Positions 22,739 through 34,553 of a DNA stretch of 64,000 nucleotides are shown here, piece by piece. How positions within the stretch are numbered: the stretch's first letter is position 1; the number at the start of each line of letters is the position of its first letter. The notes beneath the pieces were generated by a model. That model had not been told where the DNA came from, did no database searches, and worked only from the letters and a program-made list of their open reading frames with translations. Source of the stretch: Crotalaria pallida (lineage: Eukaryota > Streptophyta > Magnoliopsida > Fabales > Fabaceae); contig CM075655.1 of assembly GCA_037953625.1 (NCBI GenBank), positions 71,761,501-71,825,500 on the forward strand. Direction: 5' to 3'. Made by a program: the position numbers and the translations under genes.

Positions 22739-25700
22739 GTTACTCCGGAAGAAAGAAAATCGTGGTGGTACTTGGACAGCGGATGCTCAAAACATATGAC
22801 GGGAGATAAATCTAAATTTTCGCATCTCGTTCCAAAGGACCAAGGACATGTGACTTTCGGAGATAACAATCAAGGAAAGATTCTCGGAGTCGGTAAAATC
22901 GGTACACATCCTAACCCTTGCATTGACAATGTTTTACATGTTGAGGGCCTAAAACACAATCTGCTAAGTATTAGTCAGTTGTGTGATAAGGGCAATAGGG
23001 TTATTTTTGATTCTGATAGATGTATTATCGAGGGTAAAGTTGATAATCTTATTAAGCTAATTGCTCGCAGGATAAACAATGTTTATGTTATTGATTTTAA
23101 CTCAATACCCTCAAACGATGCAAAATGTTTATTAAGTAAAGAGGATGAATCGTGGCTATGGCATCATAGAATAGGTCACATCCACTGGCTCATTTAAATA
23201 AAATTTCTTCTAAAAACTTAGTAGTTGGTTTACCAAAGCAAAATTTTTCTATTTCTGAAAAATGTGATCCTTGTTCAAAATCAAAACTCACAAGGGCATC
23301 TTTTCCTTCTAAAAATCTGATTTCAACTCAAAAGCCCTTGGAACTTTTACATATGGATCTTTTTGGACCTTGTCAAACAAAAAGCTTTGGTGGCAACTAT
23401 TACTGTTTAGTTATTGTGGATGACTATTCTAGGTATACATGGACGCTTTTTATTACTCATAAAAATGACGCATTTCATGAATTCAAAAAGCTAGCCAAGA
23501 TTGTTCAAAACCAATTGCACTCGAGCATTTCATCCATTAAAACTGATCATGGCGGAGAATTTGAAAATCATCTTTTTGAAAATTTTTGCGAAAAACATGG
23601 AATTAAGCATTATTTTTCAGCTCCAAGAACTCCTGAGCAAAACGGGCTTGTGGAGAGAAAAAATCGTTCATTAAAAGAGCTTTCAAGAACAATGCTTAAT
23701 GACATGAATTTGCCTGCATATTTTTGGGCCGATGCAGTGAGTACAGCTTGCTATGTTATGAACCGTGTTTTGATAAGGCCTATTTTAAAGAAAACCCCCT
23801 ATGAGCTGTACAAGGGGAGAAAACCAAATATTTCCCATTTTCGTGTTTTTGGATGTAAATGTTTTATGCATAATAATGGTAGAGAAAATCTAGGAAGTTT
23901 TGAGGCTAGAGCTGATGAGGGCATATTCCTTGGATATTCTATTTCGAGCAAAGCATATAGGATTTACAATAAATCTCGTAATACTATTGAAGAATCTATT
24001 CATGTATCATTTGATGAATCCGATCCCAGAAAGTTGGGAAAGGTATCTATTAATGAAATTTCAGGTATCCTTGGAGATCTATTCATTGATGAGGATGAGG
24101 AGCCAAATGCTAAAGGAAAAGAACATTCCGAATGCAATGAAAAATCAGTTGAATCAGTTGAGGGGAAAAATCAAGAACAATCCATGGAGCTCAACGCTGA
24201 TTTGCCTAAGGAATGGAGAACATCGAGGCACCATCCCATTGACAAAATCATAGGTGACATCACAAAAGGTGTAAGTACTCGCAATTCTATTAGCAATCTA
24301 TGTAACTACTTTGCATTTGTTTCTCAAGTGGAGCCAAAGAATATCTCTGAGGCTACGCTTGATGAGCATTGGCTTTTGGCAATGCAAGAGGAATTAAACC
24401 AGTTCGAAAGAAATCAGGTTTGGGAACTTGTTCCTAGGCCTGAGTCTCATCCGATTATTGGAACTAAGTGGATTTATAAAAATAAACTCGATGAGGCTGG
24501 TTTAATTGTTCGAAACAAAGCTAGGTTAGTTGCACAAGGTTACAACCAAGAAGAGGGGATAGATTATGAGGAAACATTTGCCTCTGTTGCTAGGTTGGAA
24601 GCCATTAGACTGCTTTTAGCTTTTGCATGCATTTTAGATTTTAAATTATATCAGATGGACGTAAAGAGTGCCTTTCTAAATGGTTTTATAAATGAAGAAG
24701 TTTATGTGTGTCAACCTCCCGGCTTTGAAAATTATGAACACCTGGATTATGTTTATAAATTGAAAAAGGCTTTGTACGGACTCAAACAAGCTCCTAGAGC
24801 ATGGTATGACCGTCTTAGCAAATTTTTATTAGAAAATAATTTTGAAAGAGGGAAGGTTGATAACACGCTTTTTATTAAAAAGAAAGGAAAGGACATTCTT
24901 TTAGTTCAAATTTATGTAGATGATATTATTTTCGGTGCTACTGATGAAACCCTTTGCAAGGATTTTTCGAGTATGATGCAGGAAGAGTTCGAGATGTCTA
25001 TGATGGGCGAGCTGAACTTTTTCCTGGGATTTCAAATAAAATAAGCAAAGGATGGAATTTTCATTATCCAAACGAAGTACTGCAAGGAACTATTGAAAAG
25101 ATTTGGCATGGATAAGGCCAAGGCAGTAGCAACACCAATAAGCACATCTTGCTATCTGGACAAAGATGAAGGAGGTAAATCCGTAGAAATCACTAAATAT
25201 CGAGGTATAATCGGATTCCTTCTCTATTTAACGACAAGTAGGCCAGATATAATGTTTAGTGTTTGTTTATGTGCTCGTTTTCAAGTGAATCCAAAAGAAA
25301 CGCACATGGTTGCTGCCAAACGTATAATGAAATATCTGTCTGGCACAACTGACATGGGTTTATGGTACCCCAAAGGTTCTTCGTGTAACCTTGTTGGGTA
25401 TTCTGATTCTGACTTTGCTGGGTGCAAAGTAGATAGAAAAAGCAGTAGCGGCACTTGTCATCTTCTTGGCAATTCTTTAGTGTCATGGGCTAGCAAGAAA
25501 CAGTCGAGTGTAGCCCTATCTACAGCTGAGGCTGAATATGTCGCCGCGGGTAGCTATTGTGCGCAAATCTTATGGTTGAAACAGAAACTCCTAGACTTTG
25601 GAGTAAGTCTAGATCACATTCCTATAAAATGTGATAATACCAGTGCTATTAGTATTACCAAAAACCCTGTGCAACATTCTCGTACTAAGCATATTGAGAT

Positions 25701-25866
25701 TCGTCACCATTTTATACGTGATCATATTCAAAAGGGTGATTGTATTATTGAGTATGTTGATACTTCGCGGCAGTTGGCTGATATCTTTACGAAACCGCTT
25801 CCAAAAGAAAATTTCTTTTTCATTCGTAGAGAAATTGGTTTAACTTCTGCCTCTCACCTATTTTGA
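22739..25866 (+). pseudogene. pol: Copia Pol: protease, integrase, RT, RNase H (copia 2)
   Basis: The pol frame opens right after TAG at 22736-22738. Protease: WYLDSGCSKHMTGD. Integrase: WLWHHRIGH and CDPCSKSK zinc ligands, then the DDE core LLHMDLFGP, IKTDHGGEFEN and PEQNGLVERKN. RT: WIYKNKLDEAG, QMDVKSAFLNG and catalytic YVDDIIFG. RNase H: GYSDSDFAGC, STAEAEY and SRTKHIEIRHHF, ending in FTKPLP. Two lesions: a one-base frameshift near 23190 and a TAA at 25042-25044, where a Gln codon is expected, between RT and RNase H. Otherwise it is well preserved, so it died fairly recently. Confidence 0.95.
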
Positions 25867-26204
25867 GTATGTGATTTTTTATCTCTCTTGTTATTATTGA
25901 TGCGTCTTCTCAGTGTTTCAGGGGGAGATAGCACATTCTTTTTGATGATTACAAAAGGGGGAGAGATATTCTGATATTTTGATACAAGGGCAGAGATTCT
26001 CTGAAGATGCAAATATTATTTGATATATATTTTATGCATCAATACAAGGGGAGATACTATGAATCGTTATTTTTTTGTTCTAGGGAAGGTTAATGTTATA
26101 TATATATATATGTGTGTGTGTGTGTTTTTGCTTGTATAACACTTGTGATGCAGATAGTAAAGAGCATATCAGAATAGTTGTTTGTCATCATCAAAAAGGA
26201 GGAG
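25867..26204 (+). other. 3' untranslated region with repeated polypurine tracts
   Basis: No ORF. Purine tracts occur at about 25920 (AGGGGGAGATA), 25957 (AAAAGGGGGAGAG), 26046 and 26191-26204 (TCAAAAAGGAGGAG). The last abuts the LTR and is the likely primer. A TA/TG microsatellite lies at 26097-26125. Confidence 0.8.
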
Positions 26205-27924
26205 TGTTGGAAGTCAAGCTAGTGTTGGAAGACATGCTTCAAACTCTCTTATGGACTTCAAGTATATTTCAAGATGATGTTTTGGTGATAACAAACCAAC
26301 TCAAGTTCAAGCTCACAAGTTTCATCCATGTTCAAGAATGAAGATCAAGCAAGGCATAGATTAGAAACCTTTTCCTTAGATCATTTGTAAGGTAATGAAG
26401 TTTTCTATTCTTTATGAGTTTACAAAATCCAATAAGTTTTTCATTTTAAAAGAGAGAAGAAGAAAATGTGTTTTTCATGAAAAGTTGTTTTCTATCTTAG
26501 GTTTTGAGAAAATACTTGATGTTACAAAACTCTGTATATTTTTATGAATGCAAGAGAGAGTAATCGATTAGCTGCTCAAGATAATCGATTAACTTTGTTG
26601 CATCATAGAAAAATCAAAGAGGTTGTAATCGATTAAATGAATCTTGTTAATCAATTACTTTCTTATGGTAGTAATCGATTACCTGGCTCAAGTAATCGAT
26701 TATAATTGTTGCATCATATATTTTTCAGAGGCTTAGTAATCGATTACAGGCTCTGTAGTAATCGATTACATGATGTTGCATCATATGCATAACAGAGGCT
26801 CAGTAATCAATTAATTGATTAGTGTAATCGATTAAATGAGTTGCATCACATATTGAATAGGAGTGGTGTAATCGATTAATCCTTGTTGATCTAATCGATT
26901 ACTTGTTTTTCAAATGAATTTAAGAAATCTATTTTTGAAGGAATAATCGATTACCTTCAGAAAGTAATCGATTACTTCAAGTTTTATTGAAAAACGTGTC
27001 AGAATCATTTTGATTATTTCCTGATTTGTTTTTATATAAAAGATTCTGATTTATTTTATAAAATTCGAAAATGATTTTAAATTTGAATTATTTCCTTTTT
27101 AGTTTTAAGAATCAAATCTTTATTTTATTTTGTAAATCATTTTGATTTAGTTTTGATTTTAAAACTTATTTCAAATCTTATTTTATTTTGTTTTACTAAT
27201 TCAAAATCGTTTTGATTCTAAATGTTTTTTTTTATAAAAACTTCACTCCAACATTCAGATAGGATTCTCAATTCTTCTCTGACATATTTTCTGAAAATCA
27301 TGTTCTCTCTTCTTCTTCTCTAAACTTCTGGTTTTCACGTTCATATTCTTTTGAAGAACAAAAACCTTATTGGCTGATTAACTCTTAGAGAAAAGCACTT
27401 CATTATCATAAGAGCATATTGTTGTATCCGTGTTGTTGAGAACACACATTGTTATTGTAATCACTCTCATATTCACTGTTGTTGAAACGTTAGTGGTTAG
27501 GGAGAGAATCCCTTAGTGGACGTTTGATACGTCGTAGGGCGAGGAACCCTGCTGTGTGATTTGAGGCCCCTAGCGAACGAAGGTTCCTAGTAGTGTGCGG
27601 GGTGCTCTTGGGTGTAATAGGGTGCGACTCTATTGTTGATTATAAGAACTCTCAAGTAGGTCGCTTGGGGACCGGACTAGGCCTTTCGATGGGAAGGCTG
27701 AACCAGTATAAAATTCACCGGTGCAAGCTTTTCTATCCCTATCTCTTTATTTTTCCGCATATTTCAATTATTTACGTTTCCGCGCTACTCGATTTATTTT
27801 ATCTATCGTTTTCGCGATCCGTTTCAAATGCTTAATCTCTCCATCTCAAAACAATTTTTTAATTTGTAAAGGATTTCACAATACATTAATAAAACTCGAT
27901 TTACCTCCCCTCTCGGGATTTTGA
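26205..27924 (+). mobile_element. 3' LTR of copia 2
   Basis: It starts TGTTGGAAGTCAAGC directly after the polypurine tract. It holds eight pairs of TAATCGATTA-type palindromes (26561-26974), a TATA box TTTATATAAA at 27031-27040, a CT-rich leader and the hairpin element at 27673-27711. The right end is uncertain: near TTTTGAGGCCA (about 27921-27925) it passes directly into the gag of copia 3, without a visible target duplication. Confidence 0.85.
26561..26974. promoter_or_regulatory. Eight TAATCGATTA pairs upstream of a TATA box
   Basis: Pair starts are 26561/26582, 26626/26648, 26672/26693, 26737/26759, 26804/26825, 26869/26892 and 26944/26965, with an extra TAATTGATTA at 26812. Spacings are 21-23 bp. 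A few copies carry single changes (ATCAAT). The TATA box lies 57 bp beyond the last copy. Confidence 0.9.
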
Positions 27925-28187
27925 GGCCAAAACCAACAAAGACCGGTTTGGGATATGTTCATAAAAAGAACAAAAAGTACAAGGTGGTTAGCTCATTCTC
28001 TAAAAATAATTTATCAAAGAAGCCAACTTGTACTTATTGTGGAAAACGTGGACATATCAACATTGAGTGCCATATTAAGAAATTTGAAATAAAAAAGGGC
28101 ACTTATATGTGGATTAAAAAGGGAGAAAGTCCCAAATCTAACCCTAAGGGACCCAACATAGTTTGGGTACCCAAAATGAACAAGTGA
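27925..28187 (+). pseudogene. gag: 3' end of a copia Gag (copia 3)
   Basis: Only the last 90 or so codons remain: KTGLGYVHKK, knuckle CTYCGKRGHINIEC, YMWIKKGESP and the end VWVPKMNK. It is fused directly to the LTR of copia 2, so the 5' LTR and most of gag were lost by deletion or recombination. Confidence 0.88.
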
Positions 28188-28200
28188 TTTCATGTTGTAG

Positions 28201-30960
28201 GTGTGCCTTCGAATGGGAAAGGAATTGTGGTATCTAGATAGTGGATGTTCAAGGCACATAACGGGAGATAAGCGGCATTTCATTGAGCTTACTCCAAATG
28301 AGAAGGGTTATGTCACTTATGGGGACAACAACAAAGGCAAAATTTTTGGTATTGGTAAAATCGGAAACTCTTCAAACTTGATTATTGATAATGTGCTTTA
28401 TGTTCAAGGATTAGAACACAATCTCTTAAGCATAAGTCAATTGTGCGATATTGGTAATCATGTTTTATTTACCTCTACTCATTGCCTCATCAAAAGTGAC
28501 AAAGGTGAATCTATCAAATTTGTTGGCAAAAGGTCAAATAATACTTAGTTGATTTAAACAAAGTTACTTCTTTGGTCTCTACTTGTTTAGTGAGCAAAGA
28601 AAGTGACACTTGGTTATGGCATCGTAGGACCGCCCACATAAATGTAAACCAATTGAAGAAATTACGATCTAAAGATCTAGTAGTTGGATTACCAAAGCTA
28701 AATTTTTCTATTGAAGGTGTTTGTTCTCCATGCAAGAAGTGTAAACAAACTAAAAACACCTTTGGATCAAAAATGGTGATGTCCACATCAAGGCCATTAG
28801 AAATGCTTCATATGGACTTGTTTGGACCATCACATGTAAAAAGCTTTGGTGGTAACTATTATGCATTGGTGATTGTTGATGACTTCTCTATGTTTACTTG
28901 GACTTTATTTCTGACTACAAATAGTGAGACCTACAAATCTTTTAAACATCATGTCAAACTTGTGCAAAACCAAGTGAATCAAAAAGTAATTATTATTCGT
29001 ACCGATCACGGTGGTGAATTTGAAAACCACAAATTTGATAAATTTTGTGCTAAAAATGGTATTGAGCACCAATTCTCCTCACCAAGAACTCCGGAACAAA
29101 ATGGAGTGGTAGAGTGGAAAAATAGATTGCTAGAGGAACTTGCTAGAACCATGCTAAATGATTCTCAAGTACCTCAATATTTTTGGGCCGATGCCGTCAA
29201 TACGGCTTGTTACGTCTTGAATCGTATTTTGATAAGGCCCACTTTAGATAAAACCCCCTATGAACTTTACAAAGGAAGGAAGCCAAACATATCTCATTTT
29301 CATGTCTTCGGATGCAAAGTTTTTGTTTTAAATAATGGAAAGGAAAATCTTGGAAAATTTCATTCCAAATCCGATGAAGGCATATTTTTAGGCTATTCTT
29401 CTCATAGTAAAGCTTATAGAATTTTCAATAAAAGAACTTTAACTATTGAAGAATCTATTCATGTTGTTTTTAATGAGTCTTCGAAAGAAGATAGTGTTTC
29501 ATGTGCTAGTGAAGATGGCATTGAATTTTCAAAGGAAGAAAAAGAGAGAGAGAGAGATCAAAAGTTGATGAAGGAGAAATTAAACAAGAACTTCCTCCGG
29601 CTTGGAAATTTATCAAAGCTCATCCTATTGACAATGTCATAGGAGATATGTCAAAGGGAGTACTAATTCGTAGGTCTATTCAAAACATTTGCGACTATGT
29701 CTCCTTTTTTTCTCAAATTGAACCCGATTCAATTAAAAAGGCTATTGAGGATGAACATTGGGTTCTTGCTATGCAAGAAGAATTAAACCAATTTTCTAGA
29801 AATGAAGTTTGGGATCTAGTCCCTAAACCCAAAGATCATTCCATAATCGGCACTAAGTGGATTTATAGAAAGAAACTTGATGAATCCGGGTTGATTATAA
29901 GAAACAAAGCAAGACTAGTGGCTCAAGGGTACAACCAAGAGGAAGGTATTGATTATGATGAGACCTTTTCTCAGGTTGCACGTCTTGAGGCAATCCGAAT
30001 TTTACTTGCTTTTGCATCAATCATGAAATTCACTTTTATACCAAATGGATGTTAAAAGTGCTTTCTTGAATGGGTTTATAAATGAAGAAGTGTATGTCAA
30101 GCAACCCCCCAGTTTTGAAAGTAGTGAATTTCCAAACCATGTTTATAAATTGAAAAAGGCACTTTATGGATTGAAACAAGCTCCTAGAGCTTGGTATGAT
30201 CGATTGAGTTCCTTTTTATTAGAAAATAATTTTCAAAGAGGGAAGGTTGATAATACCCTATTCATTTATAAAACTAAAGATGACATATTGTTAGTACAAA
30301 TCTATGTTGATGATATCATATTCGGTGCTACTAACGTGTCTCTTTGTAGAAAGTTTTCTACCTTGATGGAAAAGGAAATTGAGATGTGAATGATGGGAGA
30401 GCTCATGTTCCTCCTAGGCCTTCAAATAAAGCAAGTCAAGGAAGGGACATTTGTGCATCAAGGGAAATATTGCAAAGAGCACCTTGAGAAGTTCGGATTG
30501 GACAAATGCAAAGAAGCCTACACTCCAATGAGCACATCATGCTACCTAGACAAGGATGAACAAGGTACCCTGGCTGATGTTAGTAAATATAAGGGAATGA
30601 TAGGTAGTCTCTTATATCTTACTGCGTCTAGACCGGATATTATGTTTAGTGTATGCATTTGTGCTCGATTTCAAGCTAATCCTAAAGAATCTCACCTATC
30701 CGCAGTTAAACATATATTTAAATATCTAAAAGGAACAATTAACACTGGTTTGTGGTATCCTGCTGATGCCAATCTTAGTTTAGTTGGTTACTCAGATTCC
30801 GATTTCGCGGGATGCAAGCTTGATCGTAAAAGCACTAGTGGTACTTGCCATTTCATGGGAAGTTCATTGGTGTCATGGTTTTCTAAAAAGCAAGCTTGTG
30901 TTGCTCTTTCTACCGCTGAAGCGGAATATATCGCAGCCGGTAGTTGTTGTGCTCAACTAT
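28201..30960 (+). pseudogene. pol: Copia Pol: protease, integrase, RT, start of RNase H (copia 3)
   Basis: The frame opens right after TAG at 28198-28200. Protease: WYLDSGCSRHITGD. Integrase: WLWHRRTAH, CSPCKKCK, LHMDLFGP, IRTDHGGEFEN, and PEQNGVVEWKN with Trp where copia 2 has Arg. RT: WIYRKKLDESG, MDVKSAFLNG, YVDDIIFG. RNase H: GYSDSDFAGC and STAEAEY. Frameshifts lie near 28545, 29575 and 30040, and a TGA at 30387-30389. At 30960 a solo LTR is inserted; the reading resumes at 34554. Confidence 0.94.
30956..30960. other. Left target-site duplication ACTAT
   Basis: ACTAT precedes TGTAACACCCC and recurs at 34549-34553 after GTGTCACA. Confidence 0.96.
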
Positions 30961-31876
30961 TGTAACACCCCAAAATTTTAATCCCCGATTAATGAAATGT
31001 TAATTATAATTTAATTATAATTAATAGTTTCTATATTAATCCTTGATTAAAATATGTGTTCATGTGACTAGCTTAGGTGTGTGAAATTATTTAATAAATA
31101 AAATAAATGCATAAAATGAGTATTTTGCATATTAGTCCCTGGGTTGGGACCTAGAAGCAATTATAGGAAAGGTTGTGGAGGGAAAGTAAATAAAATAATT
31201 ATTTTTCAAAATCTGACCAAAACTCTCGAGTATTATTCAGAATACTCGAGTATTCTGGGTCAAACTCCACGAGTTAGTGCGTTTGATGAGTCACATCCAA
31301 CGATTCCCCTCCATTGACACGATTACTCCGCTATCACCAGCTCAATGCCTTCGTGTCGACGTGCATGAGCTTCCTCTAGCTCTATTTAAACTCATCAACG
31401 ATCCTTGGTGAAGAATTTTGCTCATTCTTGTTGTTGTTGTTGAAGTTAGGGTTCCGGATTTTCTCTCTCCGATTCTCCTTCTCAGAGTTAAATTGAAACA
31501 CAAATCATACACGAATATAAAGCTTACATCTTGAGCTTTATATAAACACCAAAATCGTGAGGATTGAGTGAGTGTGTTGGAGGATTCAAGGAGTTGAAGT
31601 GAAGCTGTTCTTGGTCAAATTCTGTTCTGGAGCTTACTTTGATCTTGATTTCTGGTAAGCTCATGAACCCCTGAGTCTCAATTTCGGTTTCCTTAGTTAG
31701 ATTATGTTGCATAGAGTTTAGAAATCTAATTTTCGCCAATTTATTTCTCTGTTTCATGTACAAACCAATTCCATTTTGGTGTGGTACTCAAAATGCTCTG
31801 CATGTGGCATTTGAAGTTGGTCTGAGGATTTTGGAGCCTTTTTCTTGTCAATTTTCGTTTGGAAAACATCTGAGAG

Positions 31877-33336
31877 GTAAGGGGAAGTAATTATATTCAC
31901 TAGATAGAGTTTAAATTTCATGAATTGTGTTAGAGAGCCACCAAGAGGCTCTAAGGGCTTAGATTGATTAGGAACTTTGGTTTGGAGACCAATCCATGCT
32001 CTAAAACTGTGTTGAGCAAGTTTTATATCATGCATGCAAGCTTAAATGAGCTTTACTTGATGAAAATTGTGCTTAATATTCAATTTGAGGTGTTGAGTTG
32101 TTAAAAGTGCCTTTTTATGCATAATTATTGGATTCTCTGTCAAATCTGTGTTTTGATATGAAATGAATGTTGTAACATGTTCAAATTATGTTGTATGAAC
32201 TCTGTGGATCCCTGGAATGGACTAGAATTAAGTAGAAATGAAAATGTTATGTTAAAACCAAGTTTCAGTGTTATCTGCTACGAAACACTCGAGTAAAAGG
32301 CAGGGTACTCGAGTAAAATGCTTTCAAAACAATGTAAAATGAACAAGAACACTCGAGTATTTTGTCTGGTACTCGAGTATCGAGCATGACCTGAGGACAA
32401 GTTTAGGTCAAACACTCGAGTCATTCAAGGTCACTCGAGTATTCTGGAAATGTTCAAGAACACTCGAGTAACCCATGAACTACTCGAGTAAATTGTTGAA
32501 TTGAAAACCCAAATCCTCAGAAAGTCATGAACACTCGAGTAATCTTAAGAACACTCGAGTAATCTGGAAAAAAATTAAAGAACACTCGAGTGTACTGAAG
32601 TTTACTCGAGTAAATTGTTCAGAATCTGAAAACACCATTTTCAATTCTAACTTAATAAATTAAGGAATTATTAATAATAGTCCAAGGGATCAAGACCTAG
32701 AGAAATTGATTAATACAAATAGATCGTTTGGCGACGGTCCTTTTTGATAAAGAAATAAGCCTAGGTGGCCTGTAAAGTATTAATCAACTTCCCTTAAGTC
32801 TAAAAGATAAAATGCATTCATTCTGGAGTTTGGATGGTAGGACGTATTTCATGTTTGTTAAACATGTGGAGGGCCTCTGGGAGTGCCAATACGCTTGCTT
32901 GATGACACGTTGTTGACGTGGTCGGCTTAGTGGATGCCGATATGGATATATCGTTTGGATGACGATCCGTTTGGATGACGGGATATGCTCGGGTGGCATG
33001 GATACCAAGCTTGTCGTGTACATTCTAGGTGAATGTACGAATGGTTGTATACCTAGGAATACAACGCACTGATGAGTGCTGGGTTGTCAGGGATGGACGT
33101 CAGAGAGTGACATAGTATTATGATGGAGATAGGCTTGAGAGCTAAGTCATGCATCATGCCATTCATTTAATTTAACTGTGATAAATGAACCAAGTGTGAG
33201 CATCTTACTTGCATTTAATATCTGCTAAGTGTTAAATGTGATTGATATTAATTGATGCATATTTACATGCTTGTATTGCATAATTGAGTCTCTGTTGATT
33301 ATGTGTATAGAATTGCTTACCCCTATGCCCTTGTAG
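31877..33336 (+). other. Putative LTR intron (L3 solo copy)
   Basis: 1460 nt between TGAGAG|GTAAGG and CTTACCCCTATGCCCTTGTAG|GTG. The ATG of the conserved ORF lies three bases after the acceptor. The diverged copy has the same arrangement (58329 to 56281, minus strand). Confidence 0.55.
32288..32610. repeat. Six CTCGAG pairs within the L3 LTR
   Basis: CTCGAG starts: 32288/32308, 32352/32372, 32415/32434, 32463/32483, 32534/32554 and 32585/32605. Distances are 20 bp, one is 19. Another pair lies at 31225/31245 upstream of TATTTAAA at about 31382. The linkers between pairs are unrelated. Confidence 0.9.
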
Positions 33337-33339
33337 GTG

Positions 33340-33810
33340 ATGTCTCGCTACATTTCTTGCATCGAGATCCGGCCACTTCCTAGTGGCATATGGATCTATG
33401 AGGACCATCGTGCGGTGTTCGAGGGAGAGGTAGAGATTACTTTCTACCACCCGAACCCGCTGATGCGATTTCGTCCTTGTAGGTTTAGGATTCCCATCAT
33501 ATACACTATGCATGTACCCCCGTTTTACACTTACCATGGATCACCTCCCGCGCGACCAGCTCGCTCTTACCATAGTTTTCGTTTTCGACCTACCCGCTCT
33601 CACCCTTTTACTTCGAGAGTCGTCCGCGAGGGGACTCCCCTATCATATCCGAGGAGCCCATTCAGGGTTTCACCATCACCTGACCCGGTACCCAGTGGTA
33701 GGGTACACTCTCCCTCAGATGAGATCGAGGAGGATCCGGTGGAGGACGAGAGTGGAGACGAGCCTGTCGTGCATTCTACTGGGAGTGACTGGAGGGACAA
33801 TGATCCCTAG
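33340..33810 (+). CDS. Conserved small protein encoded inside an LTR
   Basis: 156 codons start at an ATG three bases after a splice-acceptor-like site. The N-terminal 60 residues (CIEIRPL…GIWIY, DHRAVFEGEVEIT, RFRIPIIYTMHVPPF) match the ORF at 56089-56277 in a diverged LTR of the same family. In 56 aligned codons I count 23 synonymous and 14 amino-acid-changing differences, a pattern of protein constraint. The C-terminal part is Ser/Pro/Arg-rich and ends in an acidic tail (EIEEDPVEDESGDEP). No known domain is recognised. Function unknown; it may be the last exon of a spliced transcript. Confidence 0.6.
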   Translation: MSRYISCIEIRPLPSGIWIYEDHRAVFEGEVEITFYHPNPLMRFRPCRFRIPIIYTMHVPPFYTYHGSPPARPARSYHSFRFRPTRSHPFTSRVVREGTPLSYPRSPFRVSPSPDPVPSGRVHSPSDEIEEDPVEDESGDEPVVHSTGSDWRDNDP

Positions 33811-34548
33811 GTACATGCATATGGTGTATGATGTGGGTCTGAGGATCCGATATGTGGAGGCTGTGGAGGAGATTTGCTGCTGCTGCTGTGATGATGATGG
33901 TGCTACAATCTTACTACTACTTTTACTTTTGGGAGACTACTGCTGCTACTACTTCATCTGATGCTGCCAGACCTATGTGACTATCCCTAGAGTTGTATAT
34001 TTTGTTATGTACATATTGTGGATATACTTTTGGAGTACTTTAGGGTTTGGGTCACACTATGTAGATCTGTTTTTATATGGACTTGTACTTATGGATTTGG
34101 AGACTATATTATGGGCTATGTACTTATGACTATGTTTATATATAAAACCTATGTTTATACTTTATCAGTTGCATAGTCCAACGAATTCCGCTTACTCTGA
34201 TTTAATCTATTGAAGAGCTCGGCTAAAAATATTACTTAATGGTATCAGTTTTATCAAAACGCATGGGTAACCTTAGCTACATGTATGATACAAGGATGTT
34301 TTCAAAGAACAAATGTTACCCTACTTGTGAAAGGATTTTAAGAGATCGCCGAACTCGATATAAACATTTTTGTAAAGATTTAGAACTTATTCTCCAAGAA
34401 TTCCAATGACGATTGGTGCACCCGCTTTAAAAAGAAAATTTTATTTTCCATATTTTCTTAAAAATAAAGAACTCACAAGTCCATATATTATTCAATATAA
34501 AAGCTTAATTATTAGTTTATATTTGGGTAATCCAAGAAGGGTGTCACA

Positions 34549-34553
34549 ACTAT
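34549..34553. other. Right target-site duplication ACTAT
   Basis: Second copy of 30956-30960, restoring the copia RNase H frame around Leu-Leu-Trp-Met. Confidence 0.96.

Larger units (their letters stand above)
30961..34548 (+). mobile_element. Solo LTR of a Tekay-type gypsy, family L3
   Basis: 3588 bp from TGTAACACCCC to GGGTGTCACA, flanked by ACTAT duplications, with no internal region. This is the product of LTR-LTR recombination. The same family provides the 3' LTR at 55507-59413, which is attached to a chromodomain integrase. Inside are CTCGAG pairs (31225/31245 and 32288-32610), a donor-like GAGAG|GTAAGG at 31877, an acceptor-like CCCTTGTAG ending at 33336 and a conserved ORF at 33340-33810. 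Confidence 0.95.

Noticed and set aside
33060..33100. CTGATGAG core resembling a hammerhead ribozyme in the L3 LTR
   Set aside because: No CGAAA follows at the required place and the helices do not form. The similar CTGATGAG at about 21100 fails for the same reason.
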